DNA of 64,000 bases from Rhodoferax sp. TH121 (lineage in GTDB: Bacteria; Pseudomonadota; Gammaproteobacteria; Burkholderiales; Burkholderiaceae_C), in NCBI RefSeq assembly GCF_002251855.1, contig NZ_NOXW01000017.1, positions 86,380 to 150,379 on the forward strand. Direction: 5' to 3'. A program made the translations under genes and the position numbers. The notes beneath the pieces are model-generated. The model was not told the origin of the DNA. It did no database searches and saw only the letters and a program-made list of their open reading frames with translations. Positions 58,063-64,000 of the stretch are shown one piece after another (the first letter of the stretch is position 1; each line of letters begins with the position of its first letter).

Positions 58063-58995
58063 ATGACCGCCACCCATCACACCATGCGCAAGGATGCGCC
58101 CTGCGCAGAGGTCGGTGTGGGGTGGCGGCATCCCCATTACGCAGAGCTGTTGCAGAGGCAGCCTGCTCTGGACTTTTTGGAAGTCCACTCTGAAAATTTC
58201 TTCGGCGATGGTGGTGCTGCACTCGCCGTGCTGATGCAAGCACGTGCGGATTACTCCATCAGCCTGCATGGTGTTGGCCTCTCGCTGGGCTCTGCGGCGG
58301 GACTGGACCCTTGGCATCTTGATCAACTGGCCCGCTTGGTGCAGAGGGTGGACCCGGTTCGGGTCAGTGACCATGCCTGCTTTGCGCGCGGCTCCTTGGG
58401 CGGGCACACGGTGCATGGCGCCGACTTGTTGCCGATTCCGTTTTCTGACGAAGCCTTGGACGTGTTGTGCCGCCATGTGCAGCAGGTGCAAGACCGTCTG
58501 CAACGCCGTTTGCTGGTGGAGAACCTGTCTGCCTATGTGCGGTGGGATAGCGCGGACGCGCAAGACTGGCCGGAGACCGATTTTCTGAACACCTTGGCGC
58601 AGCGCACCGGCTGTGGTTTGCTGGTGGACGTAAACAATGTGTATGTGAACGCGCGCAATGCCCAGCTGGCGGGCCGGGCGGACGACCCTGTGCGGGTCTG
58701 CCGTGATTGGCTCGATGCTGTCGCGCCTGAGGCCGTGGGCGAATTGCACGTGGCGGGCCACTGCCATGTGAACGACGAACATGGCGAGATCGTGATCGAC
58801 GACCATGGCAGCCGCGTCAGCCCCGCGGTGTGGGCCTTGCACCGCCATGCCCTGCGCCGCTTTGGCCCGGTGCCCACGCTGGTGGAGTGGGATACCGATG
58901 TGCCCGCCCTGGACGTGCTGCTTGACGAGGCCGACACCGCCCGCCGGACCGGCCAGGCGCTGTGGGCTCCAGTGCCACAGGGGGCCCCGGCATGA
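58063..58995 (+). CDS. DUF692 multinuclear iron oxidase (MNIO), bufferin maturase BufB-like
   Basis: 310-residue TIM-barrel protein. Metal-ligand motifs are all visible: [45 protein letters not shown] and DDHGSRV. The family uses two or three irons to oxidise cysteines of precursor peptides. The substrate is probably the DUF2282 peptide 11 bp upstream. ATG 58063 is chosen as the first start before conserved sequence. The stop overlaps the DUF2063 gene. Confidence 0.9.
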   Translation: MTATHHTMRKDAPCAEVGVGWRHPHYAELLQRQPALDFLEVHSENFFGDGGAALAVLMQARADYSISLHGVGLSLGSAAGLDPWHLDQLARLVQRVDPVRVSDHACFARGSLGGHTVHGADLLPIPFSDEALDVLCRHVQQVQDRLQRRLLVENLSAYVRWDSADAQDWPETDFLNTLAQRTGCGLLVDVNNVYVNARNAQLAGRADDPVRVCRDWLDAVAPEAVGELHVAGHCHVNDEHGEIVIDDHGSRVSPAVWALHRHALRRFGPVPTLVEWDTDVPALDVLLDEADTARRTGQALWAPVPQGAPA

Positions 58996-59771
58996 GCACC
59001 CTGGCACACCAGCAACAGCGCTTGCTGGAGGGGTTGTTTTCGCCGGGTCTTGAAGGTGCTATGAAAAGCATAGCTATTTGCGCAGATGACATGGGCGCTA
59101 GAGGCCTAAAAGCCTATCAATCCAATGGACACGCTCTGGCCGAGCGAGCGCTGCTTGCGGCCTACCCGGTGCTGGCCCAGATGCTGGGCGCTGAGAGTTT
59201 TGCCGCTTTGGCGCGTGCGCTGTGGCATGCCAGCCCACCGCAGCGTGGCGATATCGCGCAATGGGGGGGCACGCTGTCCGACTTTGTGAGTGCAAGCCCA
59301 CAGCTTGTGGATGACCCTTACCTCGCCGATGTGGCGCGGGTGGAGTGGGCACTGCACTGCTGCGTCAGCGCGCCCGACGCCGAGCTACAAGCTGCCACCC
59401 TGGCCTTGCTTGGCAGCCACAATCTGGACACGCTGCAACTGCAACTGGCCCCGGGCGCCGCCTTAATACGCAGCCCCTGGCCGGTGGCCAGCTTGGTGCT
59501 GGCGCATACGGAGGGCGGCGTGACGCTGGCCGAAGCCGCAACCCGCTTGCGTGCAGGCGAGGCTGAAAATGCCTTGGTCTGGCGCCAGGGCTACCGCCCG
59601 CGCGTGCGGCAGGCGCTGCCCAATGAGGACTGGTTTGTGGCCGCCCTGTTGCGCGACGTGCCGCTAGGGGTCGCGATGGATGCCGCACCGCAGCTCGACA
59701 TCAACGCCTGGCTGACCGACGCCGTGCCCAGCGGCTTGCTTCTGGCAGTCCACCCCACTGATTCTTTGTAA
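58992..59771 (+). CDS. DUF2063 partner protein (BufC-like)
   Basis: 259 residues. The N-terminal DUF2063 domain helps present the precursor to the DUF692 enzyme. [19 protein letters not shown] and then [20 protein letters not shown] and [19 protein letters not shown] are family blocks. Between them residues about 22-40 ([19 protein letters not shown]) are the translation of a dispersed palindromic element inserted in frame. ATGA overlap with bufB-like gene. Confidence 0.87.
   Translation: MSTLAHQQQRLLEGLFSPGLEGAMKSIAICADDMGARGLKAYQSNGHALAERALLAAYPVLAQMLGAESFAALARALWHASPPQRGDIAQWGGTLSDFVSASPQLVDDPYLADVARVEWALHCCVSAPDAELQAATLALLGSHNLDTLQLQLAPGAALIRSPWPVASLVLAHTEGGVTLAEAATRLRAGEAENALVWRQGYRPRVRQALPNEDWFVAALLRDVPLGVAMDAAPQLDINAWLTDAVPSGLLLAVHPTDSL
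59058..59113. repeat. dispersed palindromic element inserted in the DUF2063 gene
   Basis: GCTATGAAAAGCATAGC, TATTTGCGCAGATGACATGG and GCGCTAGAGGCC. It is a full copy with the typical GCTAGAGGCC end, read through in frame. Confidence 0.75.
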
Positions 59772-59783
59772 CCCCAGATTGCG

Positions 59784-60269
59784 ATGACACCCACTTCCAT
59801 GCCATCCCTGCCCCGCCCCACGAACTCCCGGATTGCCCGCGCACTTGTGCTGTGGGGTCGGGTAGAGCATGGGCTGAGCGCCTTGCAACCCTTGGCTGCT
59901 TTGCTGGCCCGCCTGTATGTGGCGCAGGTGTTTTTTCTCTCGGGCTTGACCAAGCTGCGTAACTGGGACATTACGCTGGCCCTGTTTGCGGACGAGTACC
60001 ACGTGCCCCTGTTGTCGCCTGCGGTGGCTGCCATGCTGGGCACTGTGGGGGAACTCGTTTTGCCTGTGTTGTTGGTGCTGGGTGTGGCCGGGCGCTTTGC
60101 CGCACTCGGGCTGAGCGTAGTCAACGCTGTGGCCGTGGTGTCGCTGGCAGAGATTGCACCGGCCGCGCTGCAGCAGCACATCACCTGGGGCGTGTTGCTG
60201 GCGGCGCTGGCCTTGTACGGCTGCGGGCCCTGGTCACTGGCGCGCTGGGTGTTGCCCTCGCGTATCTGA
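59784..60269 (+). CDS. DoxX family membrane protein
   Basis: 161 residues with four hydrophobic segments (LARLYVAQVFFLSGLTKLRN; VLPVLLVLGVAGRFAALGLS). It is the fourth gene of the DUF2282-DUF692-DUF2063-DoxX order, the same as gigPABT/buf operons. DoxX proteins there are thought to supply electrons or quinone-linked redox functions; this is inference. Confidence 0.88.
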   Translation: MTPTSMPSLPRPTNSRIARALVLWGRVEHGLSALQPLAALLARLYVAQVFFLSGLTKLRNWDITLALFADEYHVPLLSPAVAAMLGTVGELVLPVLLVLGVAGRFAALGLSVVNAVAVVSLAEIAPAALQQHITWGVLLAALALYGCGPWSLARWVLPSRI

Positions 60270-60620
60270 GTACATGCCAAATCGAGTGCAAGGGGTCGTG
60301 TTACTTGCGTGAAAAGCTACTATATTTATAGCGGTGATCGTAAACAATTGAGTCTGTCGCACTCGTGTTCGTAAGCTATTGAATTTATTGGCGTTGGAGC
60401 TTGGTGAAAAACAAGCAAAGTCCGTCGATACCTTTATTCCATTCAGCACTTGAAGTATCGGGAGCAATAGGATCTGTCGGACTCTCGCGGATACAGCGTT
60501 TTACCCGTCAGTCTTACTTTGTCTCCCGGTTTGAGTTGTTGTAAATCAAGCAGGTGCGAGGTAGCCAGGTGCAAGAGTTGCCATGCACCCCATACCCGAC
60601 GGATATGTCTTAGATCGAGA
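60270..60620. other. gap after the DoxX gene: partial repeat and an open frame without a start
   Basis: It holds a first-hairpin fragment of the dispersed element, GCTACTATATTTATAGC (60316-60332). On the minus strand, 60443-60646 is open for 68 codons with no ATG or GTG. It includes LLDLQQLKPGDKVRLTGKTL, which looks protein-like and may be a decayed gene end. Otherwise nothing is recognisable. Base composition turns AT-richer here. Confidence 0.45.
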
Positions 60621-60989
60621 TCATGCGAAGTGCAAGAACGCTGCGATCAAACTTAAGAAAAATAAGCCCTCAACCTGTGGGCTTCTGGGTGTTTCGCCCA
60701 CAAGCCATGTTGCATAGATTTCGCAATTGCGATCCAGCAACCGATATGGCCCCCTATGTTGCAGCGATAGCGAGAGTCGTTGCATGATTTGCTCTCGCTG
60801 TTCGGAGGCTGCACGACGAACTTCTTTAATGGGCCGACCTTGCGCGAAATCACCGAGGCTGACAACTTGTTCCCCATTTGGGGTCAAGTGCGCGACGTTG
60901 CCGTCGGGCAGTTGAACGCCCCAGTGATCCCCAAAGCCAGTCAGCTTAGGGCGCGAAATGATTCGAATAGGATGATTGTTGAAGAACAA
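60621..60989 (-). CDS. LRAT-like (NlpC/P60-superfamily) domain protein
   Basis: 122 residues starting at TTG with AGGAG six bases upstream; no ATG fits. DHWGVQLPDGNVAHL gives the conserved His, and YRLLDRNCEIYATWLVGE gives the catalytic Cys of the NCE motif, followed by RSPQVEG as in LRAT/HRASLS proteins. A short hydrophobic C-terminus (LFFLSLIAAFLHF) could anchor it. Related proteins are acyltransferases or thiol hydrolases; the bacterial role is unknown. AT-richer than the core genes. Confidence 0.65.
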   Translation of the reverse strand: MFFNNHPIRIISRPKLTGFGDHWGVQLPDGNVAHLTPNGEQVVSLGDFAQGRPIKEVRRAASEQREQIMQRLSLSLQHRGPYRLLDRNCEIYATWLVGETPRSPQVEGLFFLSLIAAFLHFA

Positions 60990-61081
60990 AATAATCTCCT
61001 GTTACTGCTGTCGTTGGAGCGCAAGTAGATCGCTGTGCCACCCAATTCCGCCGGCAGGCAGGAATTGGGTGGCAACAACGA

Positions 61082-61240
61082 TTACTTACCTTTTGGCTTG
61101 CTAACGCTGGCCTTTTGAGTCAATGCAGATGCCGCAACAGATTTGACAGCTGCGGATGTGCGTGGATTGCTCAACAGCTTGGCAGCGGTCGAGGCCACGC
61201 GGGCGGAGGTGTGTTCGTTCGTCGTTTTTTTGGGAGACAT
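61082..61240 (-). CDS. small basic protein, 52 residues
   Basis: ATG 61240 follows AAGGAAA. The sequence starts MSPKKTTNEHTSARVASTAA and continues with LLSNPRTSAAVKSVAASAL. Helical, Ala/Ser/Lys-rich and soluble. It resembles short conserved proteins of proteobacteria whose function is unknown to me. Its good ribosome site and codon pattern argue that it is real. Confidence 0.65.
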   Translation of the reverse strand: MSPKKTTNEHTSARVASTAAKLLSNPRTSAAVKSVAASALTQKASVSKPKGK

Positions 61241-61313
61241 GGGATTTCCTTATTAGTTCGCGGAGAGAGGGAAAGACGGGAGTCAGTTCCTACTGATTCC
61301 CGGCCGTGTTGAG

Positions 61314-61436
61314 TCAGGCAAACAATTGCATCTGACCCGGATGCGAGCGCCAGTGCTGGCACACAGCCTCCCGGCGTCCGAACCGGAACCGGGTGTATGC
61401 GTGCACAAAGACACTCTTCCATCGGTGGTAGGCCAT
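61314..61436 (-). CDS. small basic protein, 40 residues
   Basis: ATG 61436 preceded by GAGGAG. It begins MAYHRWKSVFVHAYTRFRFG and ends SHPGQMQLFA. Rich in Arg, His and aromatics; VHAYTRFRFGRRE and VCQHWRSHPG look like a conserved core seen in small proteins of mobile DNA. Function unknown. Confidence 0.55.
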   Translation of the reverse strand: MAYHRWKSVFVHAYTRFRFGRREAVCQHWRSHPGQMQLFA

Positions 61437-61471
61437 GGCCAACTCCTCATGAAAGTTGAGGGGGTTTGGGC

Positions 61472-61499
61472 TTGCCAGCACACCGCGAACTGGTAAAAT
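61472..61499 (+). promoter_or_regulatory. promoter of the candidate small RNA
   Basis: TTGCCA (61472-61477), a 16-bp spacer and TAAAAT (61494-61499): five of six matches at both boxes. Confidence 0.6.
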
Positions 61500-61504
61500 C
61501 CGCT

Positions 61505-61603
61505 GTCCGTTCAAGACAAGATGTGCATGGGTGGTTTGGTAGCCCCCTATTCACCTCACCAAAGGCTCTGGAGTGTTGGTAGCACTCCAGAGCCTTTTTT
61601 TCT
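61505..61603 (+). ncRNA. candidate small regulatory RNA
   Basis: A promoter-like pair ends at 61499 and an intrinsic terminator closes the unit at about 61603. No open frame with a ribosome site lies between, so the transcript would be about 95-100 nt. The 5' part holds GGGTGGTTTGGTAGCCCCC and TTCACCTCACC, which can pair. The 3' part is a 15-bp stem plus U tail. No known RNA family recognised. Confidence 0.5.
61561..61603 (+). terminator. strong intrinsic terminator
   Basis: AAAGGCTCTGGAGTG (61561-61575) pairs perfectly with CACTCCAGAGCCTTT (61583-61597) across a 7-nt loop, then continues the T-run to TTTTTTT. It acts only on the plus strand. Confidence 0.9.
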
Positions 61604-61763
61604 TTGGTGTTGCTGTAGGTACATCCAACTGTCAACACCGTGAGATCAGAGAATTCAGCAGGAATCAGACAGTGATTCGCTTCTGCATTTTCTTATGTAA
61701 CGCATGGTAATCCCAAATAAGGATGAATGCAATAGCATATGTCCCTTTTTGGGATATTTGCTG

Positions 61764-62975
61764 TCAATTCAATATTTGGCTTACTTGCCCAGCTTTGCCA
61801 ATGAGGTGCGAAAGCAAACGGAAATTCTTCTCTTCGTGTCGCAGACGACCTGCCACGATTGAAGGGTGTATGTTGATTTCTTCGGCAAACGCAATCGCGT
61901 CTTCGGACAAAAGCGACATCCGGACCTTCGCATCGCGCCAACTTTTTTCAGGGATCAGTGCTTCCTGGGCCATGGCATCCGCTTCTGCTTCAGCATCTTG
62001 GGGGTTGCTGCGATCCAAGTCGTCTAAGAAGACGGGAGACTCGGGGGTTAGGTGTTTGGCAACGTGCGCCAACTCATGAAGCAGCGCGAACCAGAAATTG
62101 TCAAATCGGTCGTGTCGCAACGTCAAAGCAACAATTGGTCGATCGTTGTCTAGCATCGCAGCACCATCGAGAAAAGTACGTTTGAAGTGCTTTTCAATGA
62201 CGAGCGTTATGCCGTGACGGGCGAGGTACTCCCTCGCAAGCTTCGGACCCTCATCAAAAGTCGAGAGCTTTGCAAGCTCTCGCAACCAAGCTGGCGTAAT
62301 AACTCCGTGCTTGTACTCTCTAGCGATGTTGATTGCTCGTGCTTGCCGCAAGACGCACATGCGCCAAGCCAAGAGAGCCATCTCATCAGCTTGCCTATCC
62401 CCTCGTTGATGCATGGGGGCGCGCAGAAACGCTGGGCTGACTTGCTTGGGCAGCAAGTCTTGCATGAATTTTCGAACCAAGTCCTCGGCATACTCTTTGA
62501 GACGCTGCGCGTTCCCTTCGAAACCTCCGAAGCAACCACGTTCCTGCATTTCTTTGAGCGGGAAACGTGAGAAGTCCATATCTGGCTCTTGGTCGACGAC
62601 CGCGCTGTCTGTTTCGACATCTTCGATCAGAATATCAGCGGGAATACCCAAACCCTGGTTAAGACGGCGAATCATAGGCAGAGATAGTGGCCGCTTGCGC
62701 GACAGGACCTCCGAAACCTTGGAGATCGATCCAATGAAAGGGATCAGGTCCTTGCGGGAGAGCATCATCTGATCCATTCGGAAAAGAATCGACTCAATCG
62801 GATCTGCTTTGACAGGGGGTACGGTTTGTCGTTCGAAGTCTTGAATAACCAGGGCTAGGAGCTCCAGCTCGTTTTCTTCTTTGGAGTTGGCCTTGGGATC
62901 CAGTGACATGAGAGCAGACAGGCGGGCCATCGCTGCTTCATAGTCTTCTGCACTTTTGATGATCTTTACATTCAT
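61764..62975 (-). CDS. HigA-type HTH antitoxin fused to M78 (ImmA/IrrE) metallopeptidase, second module
   Basis: 403 residues from ATG 62975 (GGTGGAG eight bases upstream). The HigA-like N-terminus ends in an HTH (about residues 80-130; MLSRKDLIPFIGSISKVSEV). A long linker follows, then the peptidase motif HELAH in FALLHELAHVAKHLT (about residue 300) and ADAMAQEALIPEKSW. It is the partner of the toxin gene 42 bp upstream. The HTH should repress the operon through the palindrome at 63339. It differs clearly in sequence from the first module at 26283. Confidence 0.82.
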   Translation of the reverse strand: MNVKIIKSAEDYEAAMARLSALMSLDPKANSKEENELELLALVIQDFERQTVPPVKADPIESILFRMDQMMLSRKDLIPFIGSISKVSEVLSRKRPLSLPMIRRLNQGLGIPADILIEDVETDSAVVDQEPDMDFSRFPLKEMQERGCFGGFEGNAQRLKEYAEDLVRKFMQDLLPKQVSPAFLRAPMHQRGDRQADEMALLAWRMCVLRQARAINIAREYKHGVITPAWLRELAKLSTFDEGPKLAREYLARHGITLVIEKHFKRTFLDGAAMLDNDRPIVALTLRHDRFDNFWFALLHELAHVAKHLTPESPVFLDDLDRSNPQDAEAEADAMAQEALIPEKSWRDAKVRMSLLSEDAIAFAEEINIHPSIVAGRLRHEEKNFRLLSHLIGKAGQVSQILN

Positions 62976-63017
62976 CGCCATCTCCACCAGTCATTTACTT
63001 GCCTTACACACATCTGC

Positions 63018-63302
63018 CTAGAACTTCTTCTTGTCGTACTCTGCATGCGTCCCCACCCACTCAACGACTACCAGACCGTTTTGATATCGAACCTTAATCA
63101 CGAGTCGATAGGAGTTGCCCTTGATGTCAAAAATGACTCTGTTGTCGGCCAAGAAGTCCGCGCTTCTGTATCTGCGCTTGATGTCATGAGACGTTTTCCA
63201 GCTCTCACGCTCTACATCCGTCTGCCATGCATCCAGTGGACCACGCGAGGCTGCATGATCTCTTTTGAACGCCTCGAGTAATGGCAAACCCAGAATTCGC
63301 AT
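63018..63302 (-). CDS. HigB-type mRNA interferase toxin, second module
   Basis: 94 residues starting ATG. SWKTSHDIKRRYRSADFLAD, then RVIFDIKGNSYRLVIKVRYQ and VEWVGTHAEYDKKKF: the HigB (HigB_toxin) family pattern with the late HAEYD. It cleaves translated mRNA in relatives. Transcribed first, before its HTH-M78 antitoxin. Confidence 0.85.
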   Translation of the reverse strand: MRILGLPLLEAFKRDHAASRGPLDAWQTDVERESWKTSHDIKRRYRSADFLADNRVIFDIKGNSYRLVIKVRYQNGLVVVEWVGTHAEYDKKKF

Positions 63303-63333
63303 GTAGAGACGATAAGTTCATGTTCAGACTCAA

Positions 63334-63362
63334 ATTGTATTTCCCAAAAAGGGAAATGTCAA
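63334..63362 (-). promoter_or_regulatory. consensus promoter of the second toxin-antitoxin module
   Basis: On the minus strand TTGACA (63357-63362), a 17-bp spacer and TACAAT (63334-63339). -35 is perfect and -10 five of six. It lies 32 bp before the toxin start. Confidence 0.8.
63339..63357. promoter_or_regulatory. palindromic operator in the promoter spacer
   Basis: ATTTCCC, AAAAA, GGGAAAT: 7-bp perfect arms that fill the -35/-10 spacer. Two further half-sites, GGGAAAT (63376-63382) and GGGAAAC (63384-63390), lie just upstream of the -35. Confidence 0.75.
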
Positions 63363-63572
63363 TAATTGTCTTGATGGGAAATAGGGAAACTGGACGTTAA
63401 AGAGTTCCGTTCGACCGGAGAGCAAACCAAAGAGACTGCGGTGGTCAAGATCTGTTGGTGGACCAAGTTGAACGCTTTGCTTGCGCTGTTTGTTCTTCAT
63501 TTCGCGCCTTGGTTTCATTGCCATTCAACAACACCAGCTATTTGCGGTTCAACAGGAAAGCGGAAATGACGT

Positions 63573-63620
63573 AAAAAAGCCGCCAAGGTTGCGCGTGCTG
63601 GAAGCAGAGGCGTGGCGGCT
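63573..63620 (-). terminator. intrinsic terminator of the right-edge gene
   Basis: On the minus strand AGCCGCCA (63613-63620) pairs with TGGCGGCT (63578-63585) and is followed by TTTTTT. The 27-nt loop is long. It is placed 16 bp after the stop of the gene at 63636. Confidence 0.6.
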
Positions 63621-63635
63621 ATGTTGGCTAAGATT

Positions 63636-63998
63636 TTATCGCATTCGGTTCAACTGCCAAATTAATGTGTCGATGAATTCGGCGATACGCGAAGGATCTA
63701 CATCTTTGAAACACGTGCTCGTTGCCGGACATGGCCATGGGATGCCCCTTGGAGGTTGTTGTAGGCGATCACGCGAATTGCTCACTCCAACATCATTTCT
63801 AGCCAATTTCGGGCATTCATCGTGAGTGTTAATCCCTGGGCGTGCGATCGCTCTGGGACTTATTGGATAAATACAAGAGAGTTGCTTGCTGTCGAGCGCA
63901 TGCTGTGTGGGGAAAAAACGATATGTGATGTGAGTTTGTTTGCCTAGCAGTGCTGGTGTCTTTGCAGGCTGTAAAACTTTAGTGAGCAGATTGTGAGC
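63636..63998 (-). CDS. unrecognised protein, C-terminal 120 residues, runs off the window
   Basis: An uninterrupted minus-strand frame of 120 codons enters from the right edge and ends TAA at 63636. It contains THITYRFFPTQHALDSKQLS, then SPRAIARPGINTHDECPKLA and FKDVDPSRIAEFIDTLIWQL. The high content of Cys, Pro, Trp and the final amphipathic helix look like real protein, and a terminator follows directly. I do not recognise the family. It lies upstream of a toxin-antitoxin pair on the same strand, in AT-richer accessory DNA. Confidence 0.65.
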   Translation of the reverse strand, partial: AHNLLTKVLQPAKTPALLGKQTHITYRFFPTQHALDSKQLSCIYPISPRAIARPGINTHDECPKLARNDVGVSNSRDRLQQPPRGIPWPCPATSTCFKDVDPSRIAEFIDTLIWQLNRMR

Positions 63999-64000
63999 CT

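Noticed and set aside
63481..63825. A 114-codon plus-strand frame at the right end
   Set aside because: It overlaps the better supported minus-strand gene at 63636 and its terminator, and lacks a clear ribosome site.

Overview
The window reads as the origin-proximal part of a chromosome from a beta-proteobacterium, most likely family Comamonadaceae (Rhodoferax, Acidovorax or Curvibacter-like). Support: the GC-rich coding bias; the gene order ridA-gyrB-dnaN-dnaA diverging from rpmH-rnpA-yidD-yidC-mnmE; the apt-kef-kdsD-kdsC-lptC block; and a dispersed small palindromic element of a type I associate with this family. The family assignment is inference. No rRNA, tRNA or CRISPR array was seen.

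Left part (1-19174) is catabolic. A 5'-truncated L-2-keto-3-deoxyarabonate dehydratase-like gene, a Gfo/Idh oxidoreductase, a 2-oxoglutarate-semialdehyde dehydrogenase and a ChvE-like sugar-binding protein suggest oxidative pentose use. An AraC regulator then diverges from a five-gene set (ethanolamine permease, glutamine-synthetase-like ligase, iron alcohol dehydrogenase, gamma-glutamyl amide hydrolase, aldehyde dehydrogenase). Together these can convert ethanolamine through gamma-glutamylated intermediates to glycine. A convergent PotABCD-type transporter, a TIGR00266 protein, an M48 peptidase and a DAHP synthase follow.

19352-27410 is a defence-type block: type I restriction-modification genes hsdR, hsdM and hsdS, an unrecognised fourth gene, and a HigB-like toxin with an HTH-M78 peptidase antitoxin. 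A perfect 11-bp inverted repeat operator precedes the toxin. After four housekeeping or hypothetical genes comes a galactoside operon (29698-38276: GH36, ABC ATPase, GH2, two permeases, binding protein). It is divergent from a LacI regulator, and two near-identical LacI-type operators lie between them.

39768-56113 is conserved core: gyrB, dnaN, dnaA, the presumed oriC, rpmH to mnmE, then apt, a CPA2 antiporter and the KDO/LPS genes. Next come a glycine-rich RRM protein broken by a frameshift at a 10-nt homopolymer and an ECF sigma/zinc-finger pair. These diverge from a DUF2282-DUF692-DUF2063-DoxX operon, which is a bufferin-type, copper-linked peptide-modification cluster.

The right end (about 60270-64000) is visibly less GC-rich and accessory. 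It holds an LRAT-like protein, two small genes, a candidate small RNA with its own promoter and terminator, and a second HigB/HTH-M78 module. That module's palindrome sits exactly in the spacer of a consensus promoter. An unrecognised gene runs off the window. Copies of one dispersed imperfect palindrome occur throughout, several inside genes in frame.
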